Assembly: GCF_900302505.1 (NCBI RefSeq) | Contig: NZ_OMOJ01000001.1 | Span: 434,001-498,000 of the forward strand | Reading direction: 5' to 3' | Origin: Pseudoprimorskyibacter insulae | GTDB lineage: Bacteria > Pseudomonadota > Alphaproteobacteria > Rhodobacterales > Rhodobacteraceae | DNA: 64,000 bases | In this document: positions 1 to 8,676 of the stretch, one piece after another | Layout: every line of letters begins with the position of its first letter | Position numbering within the stretch: position 1 is the stretch's first letter | Position numbers and translations under genes: made by a program | Notes under the pieces: model-generated | Told to the model about the DNA's origin: nothing | The model's input: only the letters and a program-made list of their open reading frames with translations | Database searches by the model: none

Positions 1-531
1 GGCGGGATGAAGCGCCGCGTGTTGATCGCCAAGGCGCTGGCGCATGAGCCGCGTGTGCTGTTTCTGGATGAACCGACGGCGGGGGTGGATGTGGAACTGC
101 GCCGCGATATGTGGAAGGTTGTCGAAGATCTGCGCGCCCAAGGCGTGACGATCATTCTGACCACCCATTACATCGAAGAGGCCGAGGCCATCGCCGACCG
201 CATCGGCGTGATCAACAAAGGTCAGATCCTGCTGGTCGAAGAAACCGGCGCGCTGATGAAACGTTTGGGCAAAAAGACCCTGCGGATCGAATTGCACGAT
301 GCAGTGGCCGCCATTCCTGAAGCGCTGGCAAGCTATGGTCTGACGCTGGAGGATGCCGGGCAGACCATCGTTTACGACTACGACACCAACGCCGAACGCA
401 CGGGTATTGTGCGCCTGATGGCCGATCTGGCCGAGGCCGGTTTGGTGCTGCGCGACATCCAGACCAAGCAGAATTCGCTGGAAGATATCTTTGTGGACCT
501 TGTTCACAAACAACAGGAGGGCGCGGCATGA
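1..531 (+). CDS. ABC-2 type transporter ATP-binding protein, C-terminal part (YadG-like)
   Basis: Only the last 176 residues are present; the reading frame is open to the left edge, so the P-loop lies outside the window. The visible part begins inside the ABC signature (GGMKRR), followed by Walker B ([10 protein letters not shown]) and the H-loop (TTH). A variable C-terminal tail follows, as in exporters of the YadG/NodI type. The protein should hydrolyse ATP on the cytoplasmic face for the permease encoded next. Its stop codon overlaps the start of the permease gene (ATGA), which implies translational coupling. Substrate unknown; polysaccharide, lipid or drug export are family possibilities. 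Confidence 0.93.
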   Translation, partial: GGMKRRVLIAKALAHEPRVLFLDEPTAGVDVELRRDMWKVVEDLRAQGVTIILTTHYIEEAEAIADRIGVINKGQILLVEETGALMKRLGKKTLRIELHDAVAAIPEALASYGLTLEDAGQTIVYDYDTNAERTGIVRLMADLAEAGLVLRDIQTKQNSLEDIFVDLVHKQQEGAA

Positions 532-1289
532 ACCTGACCGCGATTTGGTCCATCTACCGGTTTGAGATGGCGCGGTTTTTCCGCACGCTGACCCAAAGCT
601 TCGTCTCGCCGGTGATCTCGACCTCGCTTTATTTTGTCGTCTTCGGCTCGGCGATCGGATCGCGCATCGATCAGGTGGACGGGGTCAGCTATGGCGCGTT
701 CATCGTGCCGGGGCTGGTGATGCTGAGCGTGATGATGCAGGGCATTTCGAACGCGTCCTTCGGCATTTACTTCCCCAAGTTCATCGGCACAATCTATGAG
801 CTGTTGTCCGCGCCGATCAACTTTATCGAGATCGTGATTGGCTTTGTCGGGGCGGCGGCGACCAAGGCTTTGTTCATCGGGGTGGTGATTCTGATCACCT
901 CGGCCTTGTTCGTAGATCTGACCATTGCACACCCCTTGGCTATGGTGGCCTTCTTGGTGCTGACCTGTGTCAGTTTCGCGCTGCTGGGGTTCATCCTAGG
1001 CATCTGGGCGCGGAACTTTGAACAGCTGCAATTGGTGCCATTGCTGGTGGTGACGCCCTTGGTGTTCCTTGGCGGGTCGTTCTATTCGATCTCGATGCTG
1101 CCGCCGTTCTGGCAGACGGTGACGCTGTTTAATCCGGTGGTTTACCTGATCTCGGGGTTCCGTTGGTCGTTCTATGGGCTGGCCGATGTGCCGATCGGTC
1201 TGAGCCTTCTGGCCATTGCTGGCTTCACCGCGCTGTGCCTTGGGGTGATCTGGTGGATCTTCAAAACCGGCTGGCGCATCCGCTCGTGA
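528..1289 (+). CDS. ABC-2 type transporter permease (YadH-like)
   Basis: A 253-residue inner-membrane protein with about six hydrophobic segments and the ABC-2 permease core. Near residues 165-200 it has the re-entrant stretch [17 protein letters not shown], followed by a phenylalanine-rich segment typical of NodJ/YadH proteins. It pairs with the upstream ATPase to form an exporter; the two genes overlap by 4 nt. A strong intrinsic terminator sits 13 nt after the stop, so the pair ends a transcription unit. Nothing in the neighbourhood identifies the substrate. Confidence 0.93.
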   Translation: MNLTAIWSIYRFEMARFFRTLTQSFVSPVISTSLYFVVFGSAIGSRIDQVDGVSYGAFIVPGLVMLSVMMQGISNASFGIYFPKFIGTIYELLSAPINFIEIVIGFVGAAATKALFIGVVILITSALFVDLTIAHPLAMVAFLVLTCVSFALLGFILGIWARNFEQLQLVPLLVVTPLVFLGGSFYSISMLPPFWQTVTLFNPVVYLISGFRWSFYGLADVPIGLSLLAIAGFTALCLGVIWWIFKTGWRIRS

Positions 1290-1301
1290 TGGATGTTGCA
1301 G

Positions 1302-1327
1302 AACGGCGCCTTCGGGCGCCGTTTTTT
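1302..1327 (+). terminator. Rho-independent terminator of the ABC transporter operon
   Basis: A perfect 9-bp stem (AACGGCGCC / GGCGCCGTT) with a TTCG tetraloop is followed by a run of six Ts. The dispersed repeat at 1328-1360 starts directly after the T-tract. Confidence 0.93.
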
Positions 1328-1360
1328 GCGTATTTGGAAAGAGAAGAAGCAGGGGGACGG
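1328..1360 (+). repeat. Dispersed intergenic repeat, family A, copy 1
   Basis: GCGTATTT, then a short variable piece, then AAAGAGAAGAAGCA and a G-run ending in GACGG. Similar copies lie at 32844-32874 (+), 33018-33050 (-) and 60358-60391 (+). This copy abuts the T-tract of the terminator before it. Confidence 0.75.
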
Positions 1361-1387
1361 CGCGGACGTGTTTGCGCCTGTCCCGGT

Positions 1388-2449
1388 TTAAACGTGGGCG
1401 GGCTGGCCGCGCCCACCAAGGATCATGTCCATGCTCATGCCGCCGATCCACATGCAGAACAGCGCCAGCCACGCGGTGCCAGCAAAGATCGACCCGCCGG
1501 TGACGCCCGCGCCGATGGCGCAGCCGCCCGCCAGCATGCCGCCAAAGCCCATCAGCGCCGCGCCGATCATCGCATTGCGCATGGGGGTGGGGCCTTCGAA
1601 GCCCTGGAACTTCAGTTCCTTGGCAAAGGCGGCGGCAAGGAATGATCCCAGCACGACGCCGGGCACAAGGCCGATGTCGAATTCCAGAACAGAGCTGCGA
1701 TCAAGAAAGAACATCAGCGTATTGGCCGACGGGCCGGTGAAGGTGGCGCTTTCGATCTGCATCGGTTCGAACGACACCTGCGCGAGCGTGTAGGTCAGCA
1801 CCCAGCCCAAGGCCACGGCAAATCCAACGCCCGAGGCGAAGATCAGGCGCGACAGGCCGATCTTGTGACGGCGGGCCAGTTCCCACGCCACGGCGGCGAT
1901 CATCAGCCCGACCAGCAGGCCGGTGGTGTCGGGCAGGTGCATCGCGGTGACCAGATCGACATTGCGTCCGCCCGAGGTGATCCAGGCGGCGGCGATACGG
2001 TCGCGGACCGGGGCAAGCCAGCCGGTCAACGTCATTTGCGCGACCACGGCGAAGATCAGGCCGGATACGACCGACCGCAGGTTTCCGGTTGCCGCCAGCA
2101 CCAGCAATCGGCCCGAGCAGCCGCGCGCCAGAACCATGCCAGCGCCGAACATCAGCCCGCCGACGATGGCGCCTGACCAGCTTCCGGGGACGGCCATCAT
2201 CCGCGATTCGGCCGGATCAAACAGGCCCGTCATCCGCGCCATCTGCACCCAGACCACGGCGGTTGAGAAGGTCAGCAGCCAAACCGCCACCTTGTCGCCC
2301 ATGATCCCGCGCGCAAATTCGACTGTGGCGGCCCGCAGGCAGAACCGCGACCGCTGGGCCGCGACGCCGAACACCACGCCGGTGATCAGCCCGAACAGCG
2401 CGGCGGTCGGACCTTCGCCTATGGCTTCGACAACTGGGATGATGTCCAT
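1388..2449 (-). CDS. YeeE/YedE family sulfur-compound channel
   Basis: A 353-residue polytopic membrane protein of the YeeE/YedE family, whose characterised member imports thiosulfate. The internally repeated family signature is present: AQRSRFCLRAA near residues 31-41, ARGCSGRL near 108-115 and GGCAIGAGVTGGS near 308-320. Cysteines at about 37, 111 and 310 sit where the family's three conserved pore cysteines lie. The start is supported by AAGGAGAG 6 nt upstream on the minus strand. No sox, rhodanese or TusA-like partner is adjacent, so thiosulfate as substrate is family inference. A striking operator-like sequence lies 40-85 bp upstream. Confidence 0.9.
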   Translation of the reverse strand: MDIIPVVEAIGEGPTAALFGLITGVVFGVAAQRSRFCLRAATVEFARGIMGDKVAVWLLTFSTAVVWVQMARMTGLFDPAESRMMAVPGSWSGAIVGGLMFGAGMVLARGCSGRLLVLAATGNLRSVVSGLIFAVVAQMTLTGWLAPVRDRIAAAWITSGGRNVDLVTAMHLPDTTGLLVGLMIAAVAWELARRHKIGLSRLIFASGVGFAVALGWVLTYTLAQVSFEPMQIESATFTGPSANTLMFFLDRSSVLEFDIGLVPGVVLGSFLAAAFAKELKFQGFEGPTPMRNAMIGAALMGFGGMLAGGCAIGAGVTGGSIFAGTAWLALFCMWIGGMSMDMILGGRGQPAHV

Positions 2450-2486
2450 TTGGCCTCTCCTTGGTTTTGCGACAAATGCCAGAACG

Positions 2487-2533
2487 TGAATGCGACGTCA
2501 TTGATTCAGATCAGGTGATCTGAATGCGACGTC
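2487..2533. promoter_or_regulatory. Operator-like element: 13-bp direct repeat with nested palindrome
   Basis: TGAATGCGACGTC occurs at 2487-2499 and again at 2521-2533, 34 bp apart start to start. Between and overlapping them is the inverted repeat TTCAGATC-N4-GATCTGAA (2505-2524). It lies between the divergent YeeE/YedE and cupin genes, so it could control either or both. Confidence 0.6.
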
Positions 2534-2643
2534 GGCGTCGGAATTGGGCGCTTCGGCGGCGACATGAGTGGTCGGAAATGGCGCAGACCCCCGCGCCGCT
2601 CCGTGGGAGTGTGAGCGCTATCCAGAGTGTTGAGGAGGATGCC

Positions 2644-3066
2644 ATGGATCTAAGGCTGGTCGGGAATCTGGCGCAGGTTTTGGCGCAAATGCCGGTGATG
2701 GCCCGTGCGGACATGGTGCCATTGGAAGGCGGCAGTGATCCGGCCTTTGGCAGTGTCAAATGGCGCACCCTGTTCAGCGCAGACCGAACCCCGACCGAAG
2801 GCATGGTCATGGGCGTGGCCGAATTTGGCCCGCATGGCACGCTGAATGCCCATCGTCATGGCCCGGCCGAGATTTACTATGGTCTGGAAGGCACTGGCAT
2901 GGTCACCATCGACGGCGTGGACCACATGATCGCGCCGGGTGTGGCGCTGTTCATCCCGTCCGAGGCCGAACATCGCACCATCGCCGGGCCGGATGGGCTT
3001 CGGTTCCTTTATGTCTTTGCGCGCGATTGCTTTGAGGATGTGGACTATCGGTTCAGCGCGGCCTGA
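2644..3066 (+). CDS. Small cupin-domain protein
   Basis: A 140-residue single-domain cupin. The first cupin motif supplies H70, H72 and E76 (AHRHGPAE) and the second supplies H110, giving a complete 3-His/1-Glu metal quartet. It is therefore probably a metal-dependent enzyme or a sensor. The start at 2644 is chosen because GAGGAGG lies 5 nt upstream; in-frame ATGs at 2524 and 2578 would add Arg-rich, non-conserved residues. The closest described enzyme class of this size in roseobacters is the cupin DMSP lyases (DddW/DddQ), but the sequence alone does not prove that. An MFS carrier follows 64 nt downstream on the same strand, possibly in the same transcript. Confidence 0.85.
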   Translation: MDLRLVGNLAQVLAQMPVMARADMVPLEGGSDPAFGSVKWRTLFSADRTPTEGMVMGVAEFGPHGTLNAHRHGPAEIYYGLEGTGMVTIDGVDHMIAPGVALFIPSEAEHRTIAGPDGLRFLYVFARDCFEDVDYRFSAA

Positions 3067-3130
3067 CCGCGATTTCGGGCTGACGCGCTTTCCTCTCGCA
3101 AAGGGCAGGCAAAGGGCGTAAAGCCGAAAT

Positions 3131-4363
3131 ATGACGCGCATCGTACCCCTTGCTGAGGCGCGGCACCTGCCTGTCTGGCGCCGCCCCATGACCCTTTTGT
3201 TCCTGATGGCCTTGGCCATGCCCTTGTCCTTCGCGACATGGTCGGCCTTGCTCAATAACTTCGTCATCGACGTGGCGCAGTTTCAGGGCGATGACATTGG
3301 GCTGTTGCACACGGTGCGCGAAATTCCCGGATTTCTGGCTATCGGTGTGATCCTTGTGATCCGCCTGATGCGCGAACAGACGCTTGCCATGGTGTCGCTG
3401 GTGCTGCTGGCTCTGGCGACGATGGTCACGGCGAAATTCCCCCAGTTGGGTGGCATTCTGACCATCACAATGCTCAGTTCCATCGGGTTTCACTATTACG
3501 AGACGGTGAACCAGTCGCTGCAATTGCAGTGGCTGCCCAAAGACCGTGCGCCCAAGGTTCTGGGTCTGCTGATGGCGGCAGGGTCGGCGGCGACGCTGGT
3601 GGCCTATGTGCTGATCGTGCTGACATGGGACCGGCTGGGCCTGTCCTATGACACGGTTTACATGGTGTCGGGCGCGGCGACTTTGGTGATTGTGGCCTAT
3701 TGCGTGTTCATGATCCCGCAGTTTGAAGCCCCAAATCCGCAGGTCAAAAAGTTCATCCTGCGCAAACGCTATTGGCTCTATTACGCGATGCAGTTCATGT
3801 CGGGCGCGCGCCGTCAGATCTTTGTCGTTTTCGCGGGCTTTATGATGGTCGAACGGTTTGGCTTTGACGTGCATGAAGTCACGGGGCTGTACCTGATCAA
3901 TCTGGTGGCCAATATGGCGCTGGCCCCGCTGCTGGGGCGGGCGGTGCATCGGTTTGGCGAACGCCGGGCGCTGGTGTTCGAATACGCGGGGCTGGTGATT
4001 GTGTTCCTGGCCTATGGCGGGATCTACTATTTCGGCTGGGGCGTTCTGTTGGCGTCGATACTTTACGTGATTGACCATATCTTCTTTGCGCTGGCCCTTG
4101 CGCTGAAGACCTATTTCCAAAAGATCGCGGACCCCGGCGATATCGCCCCAACGGCGGCTGTGGCCTTTACCATCAACCATATCGCGGCGGTGTTCCTGCC
4201 GGTGCTGCTGGGGCTTTTGTGGCTGGCCTCGCCGGGGGCGGTGTTCGTTCTGGCGGCGGGTATGGCGGCGACCTCGCTGGCGCTGGCGTTGATGATCCCG
4301 CGCCATCCCGAACCGGGGTATGAGACGATCTTTGCCCGTCCCACGCCCGCTGCGGCCGAATAA
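3131..4363 (+). CDS. MFS transporter
   Basis: A 410-residue protein with about 12 predicted membrane helices and the MFS two-bundle layout; a basic central loop (QVKKFILRKRYW) lies near residue 200. The canonical motif A is weak, so family placement is by overall topology. It sits 64 nt after the cupin gene and about 70 nt before prmA, all on the plus strand. The substrate is not predictable from sequence; co-transcription with the cupin enzyme would suggest a shared small-molecule substrate or product. Confidence 0.85.
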   Translation: MTRIVPLAEARHLPVWRRPMTLLFLMALAMPLSFATWSALLNNFVIDVAQFQGDDIGLLHTVREIPGFLAIGVILVIRLMREQTLAMVSLVLLALATMVTAKFPQLGGILTITMLSSIGFHYYETVNQSLQLQWLPKDRAPKVLGLLMAAGSAATLVAYVLIVLTWDRLGLSYDTVYMVSGAATLVIVAYCVFMIPQFEAPNPQVKKFILRKRYWLYYAMQFMSGARRQIFVVFAGFMMVERFGFDVHEVTGLYLINLVANMALAPLLGRAVHRFGERRALVFEYAGLVIVFLAYGGIYYFGWGVLLASILYVIDHIFFALALALKTYFQKIADPGDIAPTAAVAFTINHIAAVFLPVLLGLLWLASPGAVFVLAAGMAATSLALALMIPRHPEPGYETIFARPTPAAAE

Positions 4364-4434
4364 CGGCAAGGTCTGGTGCTGGTACATCGGATCGGATAGC
4401 AAGGCCGCGCATTCCCGCCCTCAGGAGACCGACA

Positions 4435-5304
4435 ATGCCCACATGGACCGCCTATACCAAGCTGACCGAAAAAGCGCCCTCCGAGGCGTTGGGCCTTGCG
4501 CTTGAGGGGATGGAGCCTGAGCCTTACGGCGTTGGCGTCTTTGAGATGGAAGACGGCTCGGGCCTGTGGGAGGTTGGCGCCTATTTCATGGACAAGCCAG
4601 ACGATGTGGTTTTGGCACTGTTGCAGGCCGCCCATGGGGCGCAGCCGTTCATCATTTCCGAAGTGCCGGATGTGGATTGGGTCGCCAAAGTGCGCCGCGA
4701 TCTTAGCCCGGTTGTCGCGGGCCGCTTTTTTGTCCATGGCAGCCACGATGCCGACAAGGTGCCCGCCGATAGCGAACCGCTGCTGATTGAGGCGGCGATG
4801 GCCTTTGGCACCGGCCACCACGGTACAACGCTGGGCTGTCTGAAGGCGCTGGACCGGTTGGATAACGAAGGCTTTGTTGGTCAGTCGGTGGCCGATATCG
4901 GCTGTGGCACCGCCGTTCTGGCAATGGCTGCCGCGCGGATCTGGCCGAACCCGGCACTGGCCAGCGATATTGACCCCGTCGCCGTCGAAGTGGCCGAGGC
5001 GAACGTCGCCGCGAACAATATGACGGGCCGGGTGATCTGCCTTGAGGCCACGGGGTTTGACCATCCGCAACTGTCCGAGGCCGCGCCGTTTGACCTGATC
5101 TTCGCCAATATCCTCAAGGGGCCGCTGGTGGACATGTCGGGCGATCTGACCGGCGCGCTGCGGTCGGGCGGTTACGCGATTCTGTCGGGCATTCTGAACG
5201 ATCAGGCCGACGAAGTGGTCGCCGCCTATGCCGAACATGGCGCGGGCGTGCACTACCGCGAAGAAAACGGCGAATGGACGACGCTGACGCTGAAAAAGGC
5301 TTGA
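4435..5304 (+). CDS. prmA: Ribosomal protein L11 methyltransferase
   Basis: A 289-residue SAM-dependent methyltransferase that methylates lysines and the N-terminus of ribosomal protein L11. Diagnostic features are the PrmA motif AFGTGHHGTT (residues 123-132), SAM motif I ADIGCGTA (153-160) and the active-site loop FANILKGPL near residue 225. Length matches the family. The N-terminal substrate-recognition region precedes the catalytic Rossmann domain. The start has AGGAGA about 7 nt upstream. Confidence 0.96.
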   Translation: MPTWTAYTKLTEKAPSEALGLALEGMEPEPYGVGVFEMEDGSGLWEVGAYFMDKPDDVVLALLQAAHGAQPFIISEVPDVDWVAKVRRDLSPVVAGRFFVHGSHDADKVPADSEPLLIEAAMAFGTGHHGTTLGCLKALDRLDNEGFVGQSVADIGCGTAVLAMAAARIWPNPALASDIDPVAVEVAEANVAANNMTGRVICLEATGFDHPQLSEAAPFDLIFANILKGPLVDMSGDLTGALRSGGYAILSGILNDQADEVVAAYAEHGAGVHYREENGEWTTLTLKKA

Positions 5305-5309
5305 TTTCC

Positions 5310-5384
5310 CGATAGCGATGCAAAAGCGGTCAATCGCCTAAGATTTGCCGCATTACTTTGGCAGAAGTGACGCAATCGCTATCG
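5310..5384 (+). promoter_or_regulatory. Long-range inverted repeat in the leader of a small membrane protein gene
   Basis: CGATAGCGAT at 5310-5319 is mirrored by ATCGCTATCG at 5375-5384, a perfect 10-bp inverted repeat with a 55-bp spacer. The right arm ends 9 nt before the GAGGAGG ribosome-binding site (5394-5400). It could be a paired operator or an RNA structure near the ribosome-binding site. Confidence 0.45.
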
Positions 5385-5405
5385 AAAGGATCTGAGGAGG
5401 CCTTC

Positions 5406-5750
5406 ATGTCAGAAGCTATGCGCAGCTTTGATCGCCGTGCCAAAAACGTGCAATCGACGCATCGTAAACTGGCCGGGGGCTATACCGAAAAGATCAACAA
5501 GAACGGTATCGTCGAACTCAAACCCCGCAAGACGATCAGCCTTGGACCGCTACGCTATATCGTGCTGTTTGCGCTGGCCTTTATCGGGCTGAAGGGCCTG
5601 ATCCTTAGCCAGATCGGGTTTGAGGCCTATGACGGGCATCTGGCGTTCTTCGAACTGGGATCAACCGGGGAACGGATGGGCGCTTGGCTGATGCAGATCG
5701 ATCCGGCCACGGCATGGATCGCCAATCTGCTCCAATCCCTGCCGATCTAA
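5406..5750 (+). CDS. Small conserved membrane protein, function unknown
   Basis: A 114-residue protein with a basic cytoplasmic N-terminus, one clear membrane segment (about residues 50-70, LRYIVLFALAFIGLKG) and a C-terminal region of about 45 residues with two amphipathic or hydrophobic stretches. The start at 5406 is preceded by GAGGAGG 5 nt upstream; an in-frame ATG at 5358 lacks one. No enzymatic motif is visible. It ends at a shared bidirectional terminator facing the DUF1127 gene. Confidence 0.8.
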   Translation: MSEAMRSFDRRAKNVQSTHRKLAGGYTEKINKNGIVELKPRKTISLGPLRYIVLFALAFIGLKGLILSQIGFEAYDGHLAFFELGSTGERMGAWLMQIDPATAWIANLLQSLPI

Positions 5751-5770
5751 GCCCCGATCCGCCAAAGAAA

Positions 5771-5802
5771 AAAGCCCCGCCAATCACTGGCGGGGCTTTT
5801 TC
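5771..5802. terminator. Bidirectional Rho-independent terminator
   Basis: A perfect 12-bp stem (AAAGCCCCGCCA / TGGCGGGGCTTT) with a 5-nt loop, flanked by A-runs on the left and T-runs on the right. It can stop both the rightward membrane-protein gene and the leftward DUF1127 gene. Confidence 0.93.
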
Positions 5803-5804
5803 GT

Positions 5805-6008
5805 TCAGCGACCGATAAACCGAATATCGTAGCGCGTCAGGCCAATGTCGGCCAATTCGTCATCCGTCAGCATGTTCAATTCGCGACGGGTATTCTGGGC
5901 CTCACGCCAAACCGCATATGCAGCATGGGCTTCGGTAATTGCACGCATGATCCGCGCGATCAGGCCGCGATGGGCCAGTGCAGTGCTGGAGGTCTCGATT
6001 GCAGCCAT
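5805..6008 (-). CDS. DUF1127 domain small protein
   Basis: A 67-residue protein whose C-terminal half carries the DUF1127 core (RRELNMLTDDELADIGLTR), an arginine-rich amphipathic helix pair. Some members of this family in alphaproteobacteria (e.g. CcaF1) bind RNA and affect stress or phosphate metabolism, so an RNA-related role is possible but not shown here. The gene is divergent from ruvC, with a long upstream region containing a palindrome. Confidence 0.9.
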   Translation of the reverse strand: MAAIETSSTALAHRGLIARIMRAITEAHAAYAVWREAQNTRRELNMLTDDELADIGLTRYDIRFIGR

Positions 6009-6317
6009 TTGCCTGTTCCTTCTTCGCAGGGTGCATCATTTTCGAGCGGCAGATACGCCCTGTTCACGGCCCGGACAACTGGCGCGAGACGCATGGTCGT
6101 CATGCAATTTATGCATGACCAGATGGCGCGTAAGGCGTTGAAATAAAGTAAGCTTTGGTGCGGCTTTCGGGTATTTTTACTGCCCTTCCAAGGGGCGCGT
6201 TCTTGCCCGGTGTCGCCTTCGGCGCAAAGGGTGTCGAAAACGGCTTTCGCGCATTTGGCTTGGCCTATGTTCGCGTTTCGTGCTACTGGGATGAAAAAGC
6301 AACAAGGGCAGGTCAGC
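6009..6317. other. Intergenic region between DUF1127 and ruvC
   Basis: A 309-bp divergent region without a convincing gene. It contains the palindrome at 6101-6117 and an AT-richer stretch at about 6135-6180 that may hold promoters. No RNA gene was recognised. Confidence 0.5.
6101..6117. promoter_or_regulatory. Palindromic operator candidate
   Basis: CATGCA-N5-TGCATG is a perfect 6-bp inverted repeat with an AT-rich centre. It lies 93 bp upstream of the DUF1127 start and about 200 bp upstream of ruvC. The binding protein is unknown. Confidence 0.45.
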
Positions 6318-6806
6318 ATGCGCGTTCTGGGCATTGACCCCGGTCTTCGGAACATGGGGTGGGGCGTGATTGACGCCGAAGGTAGTCGTCTGCGGCATGT
6401 CGCCAATGGAATCGTTCACTCTGAAGGGACAGATCTGTCGATGCGGTTGCTGTCGCTTCACACGCAGCTGACGGCGGTTCTGCGCGAATACGCGCCCGAC
6501 ACGGCAGCGGTGGAACAGACCTTCGTCAACAAGGACGCCGTGGCCACGCTGAAACTGGGGCAGGCGCGGGGGATCGCCCTGTTGGTGCCTGCGCAGTTTG
6601 GGCTGGACGTCGGTGAATACGCCCCCAACGCGGTGAAAAAGACAGTGGTTGGTGTGGGTCATGCCGATAAAGGCCAGATTGCCCATATGGTGAAAATGCA
6701 AATGCCCGGCGTGAAACTGGCAGGCCCCGACGCAGCCGATGCGCTGGCGGTGGCGATGTGTCATGCGTTCTACGTGCGGGCCCCCGGAATGAAGGTGCGG
6801 GCATGA
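6318..6806 (+). CDS. ruvC: Holliday junction resolvase RuvC
   Basis: A 162-residue endonuclease that nicks four-way junctions handed over by RuvAB. All four acidic catalytic residues are visible: D7 in GIDPG, E66 in AAVEQTF, and D138 and D141 in GPDAADA. The start at 6318 gives the canonical [10 protein letters not shown]-terminus; an upstream in-frame ATG at 6291 is possible but would add a non-conserved leader. Its stop overlaps the ruvA start by 4 nt. The protein is slightly shorter than the E. coli enzyme at the C-terminus, as usual in this group. Confidence 0.96.
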   Translation: MRVLGIDPGLRNMGWGVIDAEGSRLRHVANGIVHSEGTDLSMRLLSLHTQLTAVLREYAPDTAAVEQTFVNKDAVATLKLGQARGIALLVPAQFGLDVGEYAPNAVKKTVVGVGHADKGQIAHMVKMQMPGVKLAGPDAADALAVAMCHAFYVRAPGMKVRA

Positions 6807-7477
6807 TTGGCAAACTCTCGGGCCGGATTGATTATAAGGCCACCGATCACGTGCTGATCGACGTGCGCGGCGTGGGCTACATCGTTTATTGCAGCGATCG
6901 CACGCTGGCCGGTCTGCCCGGCGTGGGCGAGGCAGTGGCGCTTTATACCGATATGCTGGTGCGCGAAGACCTGATGCAGCTGTTCGGCTTTCCGACGCTG
7001 GTCGAAAAGGAATGGCACCGCCTGTTGATGAGCGTTCAGGGCGTCGGGGCCAAGGCGTCGCTTGCCATCCTTGGGACACTGGGGCCGGACGGGGTCAGCC
7101 GGGCCATCGCCTTGGGGGACTGGAACGCGGTCAAGGCCGCCAAGGGCATCGGCCCCAAGACGGCGCAGCGCGTGGTGAATGAGCTAAAGGACAAAGCGCC
7201 CACGGTCATGGCCATGGGCGCAACGGGTGTGGCCGAACCGGGCGACGACGTGATCGAACCCGTGGCCGACGCGCCCAAGCCAAGCCGCGCCAAGCCCAAG
7301 CCGCAGCCCAAGCCGAACCAATCGGCGCAGGCCGAAGCGCTATCTGCCCTTGGCAACCTTGGCTACGGCCCCGGAGAGGCCGCCAGCGCCATCGCCCAAG
7401 CCGCAGGCGAACAGCCAGAGGCCGATACCTCGACGCTGATCCGCGCGGCCTTGCGCCTGCTGGCCCCCAAGGACTAA
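6803..7477 (+). CDS. ruvA: Holliday junction branch migration protein RuvA
   Basis: A 224-residue protein that binds the four-way junction and recruits RuvB. The N-terminal OB fold ([11 protein letters not shown]...) is followed by helix-hairpin-helix motifs around residues 70-130 ([25 protein letters not shown]). A Pro/Lys/Ala-rich linker at about 155-178 leads to the C-terminal RuvB-contacting helices. The start at 6803 overlaps the ruvC stop (ATGA), indicating coupled translation. Confidence 0.96.
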   Translation: MIGKLSGRIDYKATDHVLIDVRGVGYIVYCSDRTLAGLPGVGEAVALYTDMLVREDLMQLFGFPTLVEKEWHRLLMSVQGVGAKASLAILGTLGPDGVSRAIALGDWNAVKAAKGIGPKTAQRVVNELKDKAPTVMAMGATGVAEPGDDVIEPVADAPKPSRAKPKPQPKPNQSAQAEALSALGNLGYGPGEAASAIAQAAGEQPEADTSTLIRAALRLLAPKD

Positions 7478-7512
7478 GCCATGGCCAACGCATTTCTTGA
7501 AAGGCCCGCATA

Positions 7513-8547
7513 ATGGAGAGCGATCCAACCCTGCGCCCGGAACGGCTTCCTGAGGATCAGGACCGCGCCCTGCGCCCGCAATCGCTTGATGAATTCGTGG
7601 GGCAGGCCGACGCGCGCGCAAACCTGCGCGTGTTCATCCAATCGGCCAAAATGCGCGGCGAGGCGATGGACCACACGCTGTTCCACGGCCCGCCGGGTCT
7701 AGGTAAAACCACGCTGGCGCAGATCATGGCGCGCGAATTGGGCGTGAACTTTCGCATGACCTCGGGCCCGGTTCTGGCCAAGGCAGGCGATTTGGCGGCG
7801 ATCCTGACCAACCTTGAGGCGCGGGACGTTCTGTTCATCGACGAAATTCACCGCCTGAACCCGGCTATCGAAGAAGTCCTGTATCCCGCGATGGAGGATT
7901 ATGAGCTGGATCTGGTGATCGGCGAAGGCCCTGCTGCGCGAACGGTGCGGATCGAACTTCAGCCCTTTACGCTGGTCGGGGCGACCACGCGGCTTGGTCT
8001 GCTGACAACGCCGCTGCGCGACCGTTTCGGCATTCCGACGCGGCTGCAATTCTACACGGTCGAAGAACTGAACCACATCGTCACCCGCAACGCGATGAAG
8101 CTGGGCGCCCGCGCCGATGAGGCCGGGGCCCGCGAAATCGCCCGCCGCGCCCGCGGAACGCCGCGTATCGCAGGCCGCCTGCTGCGCCGGGTTGTGGATT
8201 TCGCCTTGGTCGAAGGCGACGGCGTTGTCACCCGCGAACTGGCCGATCACGCGCTGAACCGCCTTGGCGTCGATGACATCGGTCTGGATAGTGCTGACCG
8301 GCGCTATATGACTTTAATTGCTGAGAATTATGGCGGCGGCCCGGTGGGTATTGAAACGATATCCGCCGCACTTTCCGAAAGCCGCGATGCCTTGGAAGAA
8401 GTCATTGAGCCATTTCTTTTGCAACAAGGTTTAATTCAAAGAACGCCGCGTGGGCGAATGCTTGGTCATAAAGGTTGGGCGCATTTGGGTCTATCCGCAC
8501 CAAAAATAGCCGAACAGGCAGAGTTGTTCTCGAAAGATAGTTCATAA
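7513..8547 (+). CDS. ruvB: Holliday junction branch migration ATPase RuvB
   Basis: A 344-residue AAA+ motor driving branch migration. Walker [10 protein letters not shown] is at residues 59-67 and Walker B LFIDEIH near 109-115. The sensor/arginine-finger region ([18 protein letters not shown]) and the C-terminal winged helix ([15 protein letters not shown]) follow. It lies 35 nt after ruvA. The last 240 bases or so, still in frame and encoding a normal winged helix, are visibly AT-richer and use codons such as TTA, ATA and AGA that are rare in the rest of the gene. The tol-pal cluster that usually follows ruvB in alphaproteobacteria is missing. Confidence 0.96.
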   Translation: MESDPTLRPERLPEDQDRALRPQSLDEFVGQADARANLRVFIQSAKMRGEAMDHTLFHGPPGLGKTTLAQIMARELGVNFRMTSGPVLAKAGDLAAILTNLEARDVLFIDEIHRLNPAIEEVLYPAMEDYELDLVIGEGPAARTVRIELQPFTLVGATTRLGLLTTPLRDRFGIPTRLQFYTVEELNHIVTRNAMKLGARADEAGAREIARRARGTPRIAGRLLRRVVDFALVEGDGVVTRELADHALNRLGVDDIGLDSADRRYMTLIAENYGGGPVGIETISAALSESRDALEEVIEPFLLQQGLIQRTPRGRMLGHKGWAHLGLSAPKIAEQAELFSKDSS

Positions 8548-8676
8548 TAATGTATTAGCGCAGGGGCGGCTTGCCTTTTAGGGGTGGAAGGCAATTGAAA
8601 CAGTCGCTTGAGGTGTGTGTAAGCGCAAACGGTAATGCGACATTGTTCGTCGCTTTTTGTGATTGGGGAGGTGGTC

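Noticed and set aside
3053-4402. 449-codon minus-strand frame opposite the MFS gene
   Set aside because: Shadow frame with His/Gln/Arg-rich translation; the plus strand gives a proper 12-helix carrier.
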